Below are positions 1 to 9,029 of a DNA stretch of 64,000 nucleotides, piece by piece (positions within the stretch are counted from its first letter, which is position 1; every line of letters starts with the position of its first letter). The notes beneath the pieces were generated by a model, which worked only from the letters and a program-made list of their open reading frames with translations, did not search any database and was not told the DNA's origin. This DNA is from Eucalyptus grandis (taxonomy: Eukaryota; Streptophyta; Magnoliopsida; Myrtales; Myrtaceae), in the NCBI RefSeq assembly GCF_016545825.1, contig NC_052617.1, forward strand, positions 4,474,001-4,538,000, written 5' to 3'. Both the position numbers and the translations under genes were made by a program.

Positions 1-287
1 TTAAGCGATCCCACTTCTTAGTGTTATGATGGTGATGTATGTTAAAATAGGGAAGTTTCATCATTATGATCTTGAAGAGTTATGCAGATTATACTCTAGA
101 ATGGATACTGAGTCTTATCTGGTAGGTCACATTGGGCCTGGGGCATATGTTATGACTTTTCGCTTTTGGGAAAGAGGAGATTCTTTTCTCTTTTTTTTTT
201 TTTTTTTTTTTGGGGGGTGTTTCGGTGGACTATAGAAGGTGCATTCAGCATCAAATGTTTGTTGATTAAAATTGATTGTGTTTACAG

Positions 288-1426
288 AGCTACTTTTGAG
301 CTGGAACCTGGAGCAGTTGGGCAAACTGCAGATTTGAGAGAAGTGAGCAAGAAACTTGAATGGAGTTTGAAAAAGGTGCCTTCTTGCCAGTGTCTTCAAG
401 GAATCTAATTCATTTAACTTAGCCACAGAATTTCCATCACGCCGAATTCATTTTAATGAGCTTATGGCTGTTGTGTGGGGCAGATTGTTGGTGGATCAGA
501 AAACACGCTGCGTGCCAAGCTAAGTTTTTCTCAAGAATCCCATGGTATGATTTGTCTGTCATCTATGAGGATTCTAGATTGCAATAGATATATCCTCTTT
601 GGAGATAATAATGATTATTTATGGTATGTGTTTGGTTGCTTCATAGGAAATATCACGAAGGAATCTGGACCAGTTAGCATGACTTTCACCATTCCTATGT
701 ATAATGCTTCAGGGCTTCAGGTAATAAAATCTTAACATGCGTGTGGCAAGTGTTTAAGGTGATTTTACTTTCAACTTCTAAGTTCAGAATCTACCCATTA
801 CAATTCCATTGTGGAATAGTATATGGAGCATTATATATATAGTCTGTGTACATGGCATTCATTGTGCTTCAGTCTTGGCAGTTTATTTTACTGTATGTTG
901 AAACCCATCAAGTCAAGTAGAGCTACCTGAATTTTGGTGTAGGAATACTGCACCTGCACATGGGGCCTGGGGGCCTCATGGCTATTGGATTGGTTTTCCC
1001 TATGTCAGATTTTAAGGATGGTAAGGTCTTGGCTGTGGTGAAGGCCCTCAGCCGAGTGTTACCTTGCCAGGCCTGAAAAGTCCATGGCTATAATTAGGTT
1101 CTAGGAATTTCTCCATGGAATTCTGAGGATCACTTATGTAAAGAGTAGGCATGGTGGCTGGGCTTGGCCTGGCTAGCCTACAGTTGAGGCCGAGTTCCAT
1201 TTCCTGTTACTGGTCTTGCCTAAATCTGCCTATTGATTGGCATCACCATCCTGAGCTATTGCATTGCTTTCTCTTTTTTGGAGTGCCATAAGAGACTCAC
1301 TGTGTTATGGACGGACCTTTCTTGTAGGTGAAATACTTGCAAATTGCAAAGAAGTCCAGTAATTATAATCCTTATCGGTGGGTGAGATACGTCACTCAAG
1401 CTAATTCCTATGTGGCTCGAATGTGA
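288..1426 (+). CDS. AP4M: AP-4 adaptor complex subunit mu, 3' end of gene (last four exons)
   Basis: Medium subunit of the AP-4 coat complex, which sorts membrane cargo at the trans-Golgi network; in plants AP-4 takes part in vacuolar sorting. Only the C-terminal mu-homology domain is in the window. Exons read 288-375, 484-544, 647-720 and 1328-1426, each bounded by AG/GT, with phases that join cleanly and a TGA at 1424-1426. Recognisable blocks are FELEPGAVGQTADL, KLEWSLKK, IVGGSENTLRAKLSFSQESHG, GPVSMTFTIPMYNASGLQ, then VKYLQIAKKSSNYNPYRW and a C-terminus of SYVAR-M. These fit plant AP-4 mu better than AP-1, AP-2 or AP-3 mu, whose ends differ. The last intron is long (721-1327). Bases 1-287 are the preceding intron and hold a poly-T run near 190-211. 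No break is visible. The family call is secure; the exon ends were read by eye. Confidence 0.9.
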
Positions 1427-1893
1427 GGTTATTGAGCTTCTTTCTGCCAGAACTTTACATTTTTGTTTTTTTGCTTTCCCTTTCACTGTATGTGATTCCA
1501 TCTCTTTGATCATCCTCTCAGTGTTTTCTCTTTTTAATTTTAAAGTATGATCAATCTTCTCAGAAGAGTGAACTTTTGCTTACTTTTATGGGTATCAATC
1601 AATATCAGCCTTTTGGAAGAAGGATGGATTTAACGAATTGTGTTTAACTGAATTTTTGAGGTGTTTCTTATGTTGCGAGTTGTATATGTTGAATCTCATG
1701 TCCACTGAGATACATGAAATGAAAAAAAGAAAGAAAAACCAAGTAGAGAAAAAGGACATTTCGTGCACGAGAGGATGACTTCCGCATTGCACAGTTTAAT
1801 CAGTAAAAAAAGCCTGAAGTATTGGCTTGACATCCAAATTGAACTTAAACACAACTCCAATCTTCAAGAGGTCTCAAGTCAAAAGCAACAGAG
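1427..1893. other. AP4M 3' UTR and short intergenic stretch
   Basis: A/T-rich sequence after the AP4M stop codon. It must hold the 3' UTR and polyadenylation signals of AP4M and the promoter of the downstream PELPK pseudogene. Open frames here are short and have no recognisable protein. No repeat was noticed. Confidence 0.5.
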
Positions 1894-2273
1894 ATGGCTT
1901 GTTACAAGAAATTCATTCTGTTTCCTCTCTTGCTTCTCACTCTATCCTTAATAATTGGTGATGGAGTCCTTGCTTCCCGTCACCTTCTTGATGCAGGCTT
2001 GCCCAATATTCCTGAGCTTCCCAAGCCTGAGCTACCTCCTATTCCCACAATCCCAACCTTGCCAAGCCGGAGTTACCACCTCTGCCAAAACCTGAAGTCC
2101 CAACCTTACCAAAGCCCGAGTTGCCTCCACCGCCAAAGCCCAAGGTCCCAAAGCTGCATGAAATACCAGTTGTTCCTGAGTTGCCAAAGCTCAGCTTGCC
2201 CACCATCCCTTAGCTCCCAAAAGATTTACCCACCATCCCTTCTCTTTTCCCGCCCCACTCATCCAGTCCTTGA
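1894..2273 (+). pseudogene. PELPK-type proline-rich cell-wall protein, frameshifted and with an internal stop
   Basis: The start at 1894 gives a clear secretory signal peptide (MACYKKFILFPLLLLTLSL, then IIGDGVLAS), followed by RHLLDAGLPNIPELPKPELP, the start of a repeat of PELPK/PELPP type. Plant proteins of this type are secreted wall proteins. Near 2061-2067 the reading frame moves by one base: a run that should encode LPKPELP lacks one A. After the shift, PELPK-like repeats continue (KPELPPLPKPEVP, PTLPKPELPPPPKPKVP, VPELPKLSLPTIP). A TAG at 2211-2213 then sits where the repeat pattern expects GAG (Glu of PELPK). Beyond it the same frame continues LPKDLPTIPSL and stops at TGA 2271-2273. 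Two independent lesions suggest a pseudogene. The one-base deletion alone could be a sequence error, because other genes in this window show similar deletions. A naive 133-residue reading from 1894 to 2295 is wrong after about residue 57. Confidence 0.75.
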
Positions 2274-4266
2274 GCAAGCAATCTCCTCAGTTTGACATCA
2301 CTTCACTTGTTATTATTTAGTAGGTAATACTTATATTATGTGGATACAGGTTATTGTGTCTGTCTTGAGGTTATTGTGAGGGGAATGTAGTTCTGCTATC
2401 TCCACCCATTTGAGTTTTCTATGCTGCACTAGCTATTTCCTGTGTTTCTCTGATTGTCTGTGGAGTTATTGTTATTCTTCTTTACTTATGTGAGGTTTGA
2501 TATTCTGTTGTTCCTATAATTTGTCTTTCCAATGAATGGCAGATATTGTCGTTTTGTTTATGTCTCATGCTCTTGAAGTGAACGGCATATCACGTATGTG
2601 AATGTTGGACTGGGAGATACCATGCCTTCTGCTTAGATGACCTTGTTATGATATTGCTTTGTGAATAACACCGAGCATGGGAGGCCAACTCAATCCATAC
2701 TTTGCAATGAAGAGACACTTGCTGGTTTTGTGAAGCGTGTTCAACCAGAGCAATACGCAAGTTAAGTTTAAAACGTCGGAAGATTATTGGCTAGATGCGC
2801 GATGTTGTTGACGACTAGACCATCATTGTACATGAAGCACGAATCGCATGTCGCCCTATACAAATGCGATGCGCATTATTGCACTGTCTCGATGGCACTT
2901 AAGGGCCCTAGAGACATTGTTAGTGGCTTTTCTGCACGGATAAAACCTCTGCGTAACAAATGGGGTAATTCCCTCTTCTTTCATATCACTTCAGCATCTC
3001 TTGAAAAGTTAATTCCTCACCCTCATCGTGGAAAACTGAGCATGTACTGTGCGAGAATGCTGGCCAGTAAGCTCGCAATCACAACAAGAACCACAGTGAA
3101 AACAGCGGAAGATCTTCGGCGACGTTGCTTCTTGCTCACAGGTCGACAGCCCATGATTTCACATTGGTCTTTTGCTTTCTCATGCGATTGGTTATGGGCA
3201 AAAGTCACTCTTTTGCGCGCGCATAAATCCTCGATCAGTTAGTTTCGTTGGCTGCTCTTCTTGTCATGGGTGTTCTGTCAAAGGAAAAAGGTGGGGGAAT
3301 CTGCGGATTCCATTCCATTTTTAACCAAGGTTACTGTTTCTATACCTCAGTGAAAGAGAAAAAGGAAGAGGGAATCGTATTCAATTGGGACTCGAAGAGG
3401 CAGTTTGACCCTGAGAGGCCCCCACCGTCAAAATGGACATTAGTGTGACATGAGAATTTGGCACTCTCTTCGTTCCTTTCGTTGGGTTTCTCGAATGCCA
3501 TCATGTTGACGATAATGTGGAGGCATCTTTTGTGTGCCTGAACATAGGTGTGGATTTGTGCAAGAGCGATTCGCTCGACCCTTCACAACCTAACTTGAAA
3601 TCTTGCCGAGACACTAGTTTTGCCGCTCTAAAACTCGAGGAAAGAAACAGTAAAATGGGTGTTCTGAGCGCATAATTTGTCGAGACACCGTACGTCGAGT
3701 GTTGTCCAACTCATTGCCTTAGCCAGAACGTTTTATAGGCGATTGGATGTTTCCGTTTGCCTGTGTCAAATTATTTTGTGTCGGGCAATTTATAATTTAT
3801 TTTCCTGTTGAAATGATAACACTGGGCAGAACGCACGTCATCACAATGCTCTGAAAGCACCTCAAAATAAATCCTAATATCGATGCGGCAGAAATGGGGT
3901 CACGAGCCATCGATCGACGTTGTTTTATTCATTTCGTGTTTAAGTACTTGGGGTTCTGCGGCAGAGGCCTGGGTGGGAGCGTAACCTACAAGGGAAGAAG
4001 ATGGATTCTACGACCCTTACCTTAGTATATGCGAATTGGAAAATTTTAATGTAGTTTTTAGTGTGATTCTACCCTCATGGCAAGCTGTCTTATTTTCTTA
4101 ACATAAGTAAGGGCTTCCTATACCAAAAGCAGTAACTGATAAGGAAACTCTTATCTCGTCACTCAATTCGAGAACAGCGGCTCGAAACGAAACTCAGCGT
4201 CCTTCGTCATCCACATTGCTCATGTGCATTTATTACACAGGAAAAGAAGGGCAAGACTTGAGAGAA
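2274..4266. other. Intergenic stretch without a recognised gene
   Basis: No coding region could be supported. The longest open frame (2787-3242, +) has no recognisable domain. On the minus strand at 3023-3208 there is a 61-residue frame with a basic cluster (KKQRRRR) followed by a hydrophobic stretch (AVFTVVLVVIASLLASILA). It would be a tiny single-pass protein if real, but nothing else supports it. The remainder is unremarkable A/T-rich DNA. Confidence 0.4.
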
Positions 4267-5878
4267 GGGGCAATTAGGAGAAAGTTATTAAAAAAAAAGC
4301 CTTAAATATGTATCAATTCAATCATAAATCTTTTAATTTGATCAATCTTAATTTGAAACTTTTTGACAATTTGTCAATTTAATCCATTTAACCTATTTTA
4401 GCTGGTTAATGTGGACATTAGTTTTCCTATATAATTTTATCGATACTAACGTGGATCATTTTTTTAAAATTTATAAAAAAAAAAAAAATTGTCAAAATTG
4501 TTTTCTTTTCTTTCTTCTTCCTTTGCCGGTTACTGGGCTCTGTAATAGCCGATGAATGGCCACAAGCAATAGCCAGCAAGGGTCAACCTCATTGAGGCTT
4601 GCCTTCACAAGGGCGAGGTCACCTGAGGCAAGCTTGGGGCTACCTCTTTGGTAGGAGAGGTCGGCCTCGCTAGATCCAATGGGGGTGAGCGTTACTAGCT
4701 CTCACCTATGGCTAGTTGTTGGCAATCGCAGGGGCTTGGCGATTGGCGGAGGAAGAAGGAAAAAGAAAAGAAAACAAAATTAAAAAAAAATTTACAAAAT
4801 TGTCCATGTTAGTATTGACCATGCCGTGTATTGGCTATATCACATAAAATGGTTAACCTTAAAGTCAACATTTTTTTTGCGAAAATTGATCGAATTGACT
4901 AATTGATAAATTGTCAAAAATTTTATAATTAAATTAATCAAATTGAAAGGTTTAAGGAAAATTCCAAATAAAAGCTCGGAGTGATTTTATTTTCTCAAAT
5001 AAGGGCTTGCAAAGGACTTTGTTTTAAATAAGGATTTGAAGTGCCTATATCAATCTCAAAGAAGAGCTTGAAGATGTTATGGCTATTTTAAAAAAGGGCC
5101 TAGTCTCGTCGATTGACAAAATATTTTGGCCTATCAATGATATTTTCATCCAAATACAAGTTAAATTTAAATTAAATTAAAAATTAAAAAAACTTTTAAA
5201 AAGGAAAAACATAGGCTAGAGGGCTTTCTCCTAGTTGTGGCCATCGCCCATCATCGTTGGGGTGGTAGTGAAGGCCGGTGGGGTCGCCAATGCTTGGGTG
5301 AGGGCTGACAACGCTCATCGACCAGAGATGAGGTCTTGCACGCCCTCACCAAATGCAAGAAAGGGTGGCGACCATCTCCCAAATCTAGGCGAGGTTCGCT
5401 AGCCCTCGCCTAGTGCCTTCGAACCTTGCCCTAGGTTTGGGGGCGCTGGGCAAGAGCTAGCAACCCTTGTGGACAAGAGGCAAGGACCCTCTCCTCGATT
5501 TGGGCAAGGGTCACCCGCCCTTGCTCCGACCTAGGCAAGGGTCGTCGCCAATGGGGTGGTGGCCACAGGTGGGAGGGAGCACCCTCCTACCTTTTTTATG
5601 AAAAGAAAAAAAATGACAAAATTGCCTTTCATAATTAGTGAGTTGAGACATTTCTTTAAGATTGATATGGACACTTCAGGCTTTTATTTGAAATAAGGTA
5701 TACTTTAAGCTTTTTTTTTTAAAGAAAATGATGACATTTCGGATCCTTATTTGAAATAAAGTCCATTTCATATATTTATTTGAGAAAATAAGAGCATTTT
5801 GAGCCTTCATTTAGAATTTTTCCAAAGATTTATGATTGAATTGTGTAATAAGTTTAAAACTTTTCTAATAATTGTCCC
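4267..5878. mobile_element. Foldback (long inverted-repeat) element, host of a nested insertion
   Basis: The sequence from about 4267 to 4420 is the imperfect reverse complement of 4800-4954 continued at 5824-5878. Shared blocks include CAATTCAATCATAAATCTTT, GACAATTTGTCAATTTAATC and the outer GGGNCAATTA. The centre (about 4500-4770) is GC-rich and itself partly palindromic: a TTTTCTTTTCTTTCTTC-like arm on one side and its complement on the other enclose repeats around GAGGCTTGCC and GGCAAGCTTGGGGC. No transposase is encoded, so it is non-autonomous. The right arm is interrupted by a second element at 4955-5823; without it the host is about 735 bp. The target duplication of the host element is not clear. 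Superfamily is not assigned. Confidence 0.65.
4955..5823. mobile_element. Mutator-like non-autonomous foldback element with 9-bp TSD, nested
   Basis: About 150 bp at the left end (beginning GGAAAATTCCAAATAAAAGC) pairs with the reverse complement of the right end (GGAAAAATTCTAAATGAAGG). Both arms continue through TTATTTTCTCAAATAA and TATCAATCT-AAAGAA. The element is flanked by AAAGGTTTA (4946-4954) and AAAGATTTA (5824-5832), a 9-bp duplication with one mismatch. Nine bases and GGAAAA termini are typical of Mutator-like elements, which is the basis of that call. The middle (about 5220-5590) is GC-rich with degenerate repeats such as GGGCGAGGGT/CTCGCCTAG, and no transposase is present. It lies inside the right inverted repeat of the element at 4267-5878, so it inserted later. 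Confidence 0.65.
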
Positions 5879-6521
5879 GAGCAATTAGTGTATATATCAT
5901 TTTCACACGTAATTGGCCTCACATCACATTATTTCAATGTTAGGTGGCCTACTACAGGCGGGTTTACCTTATACCCTTCTGGTGACTTCATAGCGATTGC
6001 ATGGCCGTACTCGCATGAAGTTATGGAATAAGAGGTTCTCGTGATGGTCCGGGGCAATATATTACATGAAAAAGAAAAATACAAAAATATTGGTTCGGAA
6101 AAGATTTGGCAAAAGATAAATATGTTACCCCTCTGTCTCATTTATGATGAAGCACCTCATACGTTACACGTAATCATCACTATATATATTGTACGCACAA
6201 TTACATCAACCATCATTAGCAATTCAATTTTGGGTTGTATTCAAGAACTAATGATGGTTTGACATATCACTTAACGATTCAATTTTGTAAATCAACCTTA
6301 GGAATTCTAGAGTTTTCCATTTATTAGAATTGGTCAGATTTACAATTGTCATTCATCAACGCCAAGTTTGTTTAAAGAAACTCCACTCGGATCATGTACA
6401 CAATAAAAGTTCTTCATCGTGTGCATAAAAGGAAGCGCAAATCATAATAATTCCATCTGCTTTAACAGACTCGTAGAAATGCTATTCATGGAAAATTATT
6501 TAATTATTTATAAATTTATTG
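5879..6521. other. Intergenic stretch, nothing recognised
   Basis: A/T-rich DNA between the nested foldback elements and a small palindrome. Only short open frames with no recognisable content were seen, and no RNA gene. Confidence 0.4.
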
Positions 6522-6637
6522 TATGGATATCAATTCAGTCTTACACTTTTCAAATTTGTCAATTTAATCTTTAACTTAAACATGTTTACGATTAAATTGA
6601 CAAAATTTGAAAAGTGTAAGATTGAATTGATTCCATG
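6522..6637. repeat. Short near-perfect inverted repeat (MITE-like)
   Basis: Two arms of roughly 48 bases, at about 6522-6569 and 6590-6637, are near-perfect reverse complements around a short A/T spacer. The arm carries CTTACACTTTTCAAATTTGT and GTCAATTTAATC. It resembles in style the terminal repeats of the larger foldback element at 4267-5878, which also use CAATTCAATC and GTCAATTTAATC. It encodes nothing. It could be a deletion product of such an element or a separate small MITE. Confidence 0.6.
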
Positions 6638-7690
6638 TAATAGGATTAGCACGGATTGGGCAATTTTCCTGTGCCATTCGTGTCCTTCCAATAATAGCGT
6701 GCATGTCCCTGCTTCTTCCATCTATCCCACGCTTCTTCTTTCGACCCTCTAGAATTTCATTCACAAGCTCAGCAACAAAACCTTTAGTCTATGAAATTCA
6801 ATCAGCAAGACCCCAATAACACCTACGGAAAGTCCTAAGTACATCTACAAAAAGTCTATGCAGTCTCATGCTCAGACAGTCGCCAATCCCTCTCCCGAGC
6901 CAAACTTATTTGATCCGAGAAAGGAATGGAACAGACTTTGCAGACGAAGAGGAATCAGACACGCAACAATCCCCGGTACGCCAAGTCACCGAACGAGAGA
7001 GTCTAAACCGGTGGTCGAGGCAAGAACATTTCCTCTCTCCAAAAGAAGCAGAACTCGCCCCAAGAAACTTCAGCTTCCCCGATCCCCAGTCGATCTAGCG
7101 AAACCAAGGCGGAGCTGCAAGATGGGTTTTTTTACCTAATTAAGAAAGACCCCTTTCGAGGGAGGGACAGACGTTGCTTCAAATAGAACACACGACGACA
7201 TGGGAATTTGGAGACGTTCCCAACAGCATAATAAATAAATAATGATGTAGGATATGAACATAGAGCGAGCCCATCGTCCCGCGGTGGGTGACTAATTATT
7301 AAAAGGAGGAAAGACAAGTTAAGACGTGTCCTGTCGTTACCTTCGATGTTTCCATAAATGGACGCCAACGATGGGAACAGCGGTAGGAGGAGGGAACGTC
7401 GAATCCCACTAGCAGTGTCGACCAAAGCCGGAAATGTAAAAAGGGAGAAAAAGAAAATCCTGGCCCATCTCAAATTTGGTCAAACATAAAAATGAGCGGC
7501 AGAAGGCATTTTATTCTTCATATTTTTTCATTCGTTAACATATGGAAATTTCCTCATCGCGAGACGGGGCCGGCACGAGACGGTCAAATTCGCTCTCGAA
7601 TCGCCGGGGGAGAAAGAGAGAGAGAGAGAGGGGGGGGAGGGAGGGGGCAAATGGAAACATCCCCCATGTCGCAAAAGGCTAAAAGCTGAG
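6638..7690. other. Intergenic stretch and distal promoter of the AHL gene
   Basis: Open frames at 6858-7139 (+) and 7132-7473 (-) overlap other frames and have no recognisable domain, so they are not called genes. A G-rich purine tract (GA and G runs) lies near 7610-7650. No transposon ends were recognised. Confidence 0.4.
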
Positions 7691-7698
7691 CATCCAAT

Positions 7699-7701
<3 letters not shown>

Positions 7702-7734
<33 letters not shown>

Positions 7735-8063
7735 AGAAAAGGGATTGGATTTGAAGTGACCCCTTTCTTTGGAAAGAGAGGCAAAGCGAAGGAAGGCGGT
7801 GCCAAAGGAGAGAAAAAAAGCCTGTTTTTGGTAAGGTGGACTCTGTGCACTCGATGCCACCATCTTCTTAATCTCTCTCTCTCTCTCTCTTCGTGTACAG
7901 TGTAGTGTGGGACCCTCTTTTCCCAAACAGCGGCGCCATTAGTCTTTACTTGCAAGCTCATCCACCTCCATTCCCATTCCTCATCTTCCTCTCTCTCTCT
8001 CTCTCTCTCTCCCTCTGAAACTCTTTTATCATCTCTCCACCACCACCACCACCACCACCACCG
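7702..8063. repeat. GA, CT and CAC microsatellites in the AHL leader/promoter
   Basis: An (AG)n run of about 31 bases at 7702-7732 is followed by CT runs near 7873-7891 and 7989-8010 and a CAC run at about 8038-8063, ending some 40 bases before the AHL start codon. CT-rich leaders are common in plant genes. The AG run is complementary to the later CT runs, so a transcript containing both could pair; that is inference. The transcription start is not known. Confidence 0.7.
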
Positions 8064-8105
8064 AAGAGAAAGGAGAAGAAGAAGAAGGAGGAGGAGAATA
8101 TTCAG

Positions 8106-9029
8106 ATGAAAGGCGAGTACTTGCAGCAGCACAGCAAGAAGACCGGCTCCCCGCCCACGACCCGACCGCCATGTTCTCCAACCTCCACCACCCCGCCCCT
8201 TCTCCCACCACTTCCAGCTCGACGACGACCCCTCCTCCACCACCACCTCCTCCCCCGCCGCCGCTGCCCCCCCCATCCCCTCCCCCGGCAAGCCCAACCT
8301 AGCCTCCGCCTCCGACCACCCCAACCCCGCCGGCGACGGCGCCTCCATCGAGGTCGTCCGCCGCCCCCGCGGCCGCCCCCGGGCTCCAAGAACAAGCCCA
8401 AGCCGCCCCTCATCATCACCCGCGACCCCGAGCCCACCATGGCCCCCTACATCCTCGAGGTCCCCGGCGGCACCGACGTCGTCCACTCCATCTCCACCTT
8501 CTGCCGCCGCAAGGCCATCGGCCTCTGCGTCCTCGCCGGCTCCGGCGCCGTCGCCAACTTCACCATCCGCCACCCCTCCGCCTCCCCACCCGGCGCCACC
8601 GTCACTTTCCACGGCCGCTTCGACATCCTCTCCATCTCCGCCACCTTCGTCGCCCCGCAGGCGGCCTCGTCGACCTTCTTCGTCCCCGACGGGTTCAAGA
8701 TCTCCGTGGCCGGCCCCCAGGGCCAGATGCTCGGTGGCTCCGTGGCCGGGCCCCTCGTGGCCGCCGGGCCCGTCTTCGTGGTGGCGGCGACGTTCAGCAA
8801 CCCTTCGTTCCACCGGTTGCCCGCGGAGGAGGAGGACGGCGGCGGCGGGAGCGGCTCGGTGTCCGGTAGGGGTGGGGACGGGCACTCGCCCCCGGCTTCG
8901 GGAGGCTGCGAGAGCGCGCCGCCGCATCCGCAGCCGCCGCCGGCGGATTCTGGAGTATCGATGTACAGTTGCCATTTGCCGTCCGATGTGATTTGGGCTT
9001 CAGCTCCGAGGCAAGCACCGCCTTACTGA
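8106..9029 (+). CDS. AHL17: AT-hook motif nuclear-localised protein (AHL17-like), three apparent one-base deletions
   Basis: AHL proteins bind AT-rich minor grooves with an AT-hook and form complexes through a PPC/DUF296 domain; in the nucleus they regulate growth genes. The PPC domain is clear from about 8400: PYILEVPGGTDVVHSI, FCRRKAIGLCVLAGSGAVAN, the family hallmark GRFDIL, GPQGQMLGGSVAGPL and FHRLPAEEE. The C-terminus SMYSCHLPSDVIWA...PPY is typical. The start MKGEY followed later by MFSNLHH matches AHL17-type proteins, and the lack of introns fits AHL clade A. The continuous 307-residue frame is misleading. MFSNLHH is in another frame at 8171, FQLDDD and GKPNLASASDHPNPAGDG-ASIEVVRRPRGRP in a third frame (8212-8380), and only then does the start frame resume. 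Each shift is a loss of one base in C-rich sequence (about 8142-8170, 8190-8206, 8375-8381). The three add to minus three, which keeps the frame open. The plain translation lacks the AT-hook. Sequence error is likelier than a pseudogene. Confidence 0.85.
   Translation: MKGEYLQQHSKKTGSPPTTRPPCSPTSTTPPLLPPLPARRRPLLHHHLLPRRRCPPHPLPRQAQPSLRLRPPQPRRRRRLHRGRPPPPRPPPGSKNKPKPPLIITRDPEPTMAPYILEVPGGTDVVHSISTFCRRKAIGLCVLAGSGAVANFTIRHPSASPPGATVTFHGRFDILSISATFVAPQAASSTFFVPDGFKISVAGPQGQMLGGSVAGPLVAAGPVFVVAATFSNPSFHRLPAEEEDGGGGSGSVSGRGGDGHSPPASGGCESAPPHPQPPPADSGVSMYSCHLPSDVIWASAPRQAPPY

Noticed and set aside
3023..3208. 61-residue minus-strand frame with a basic cluster and a hydrophobic segment
   Set aside because: It resembles a small membrane protein, but there is no family match, promoter or homologue in the window, and frames of this size are common by chance.
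7584..8975. 463-codon open frame on the minus strand opposite the AHL gene
   Set aside because: It is built from GC-rich and simple-repeat antisense sequence (poly Gly/Trp/Arg/Leu, Glu-Arg and Ser-Leu runs) and lies opposite a recognised PPC domain.
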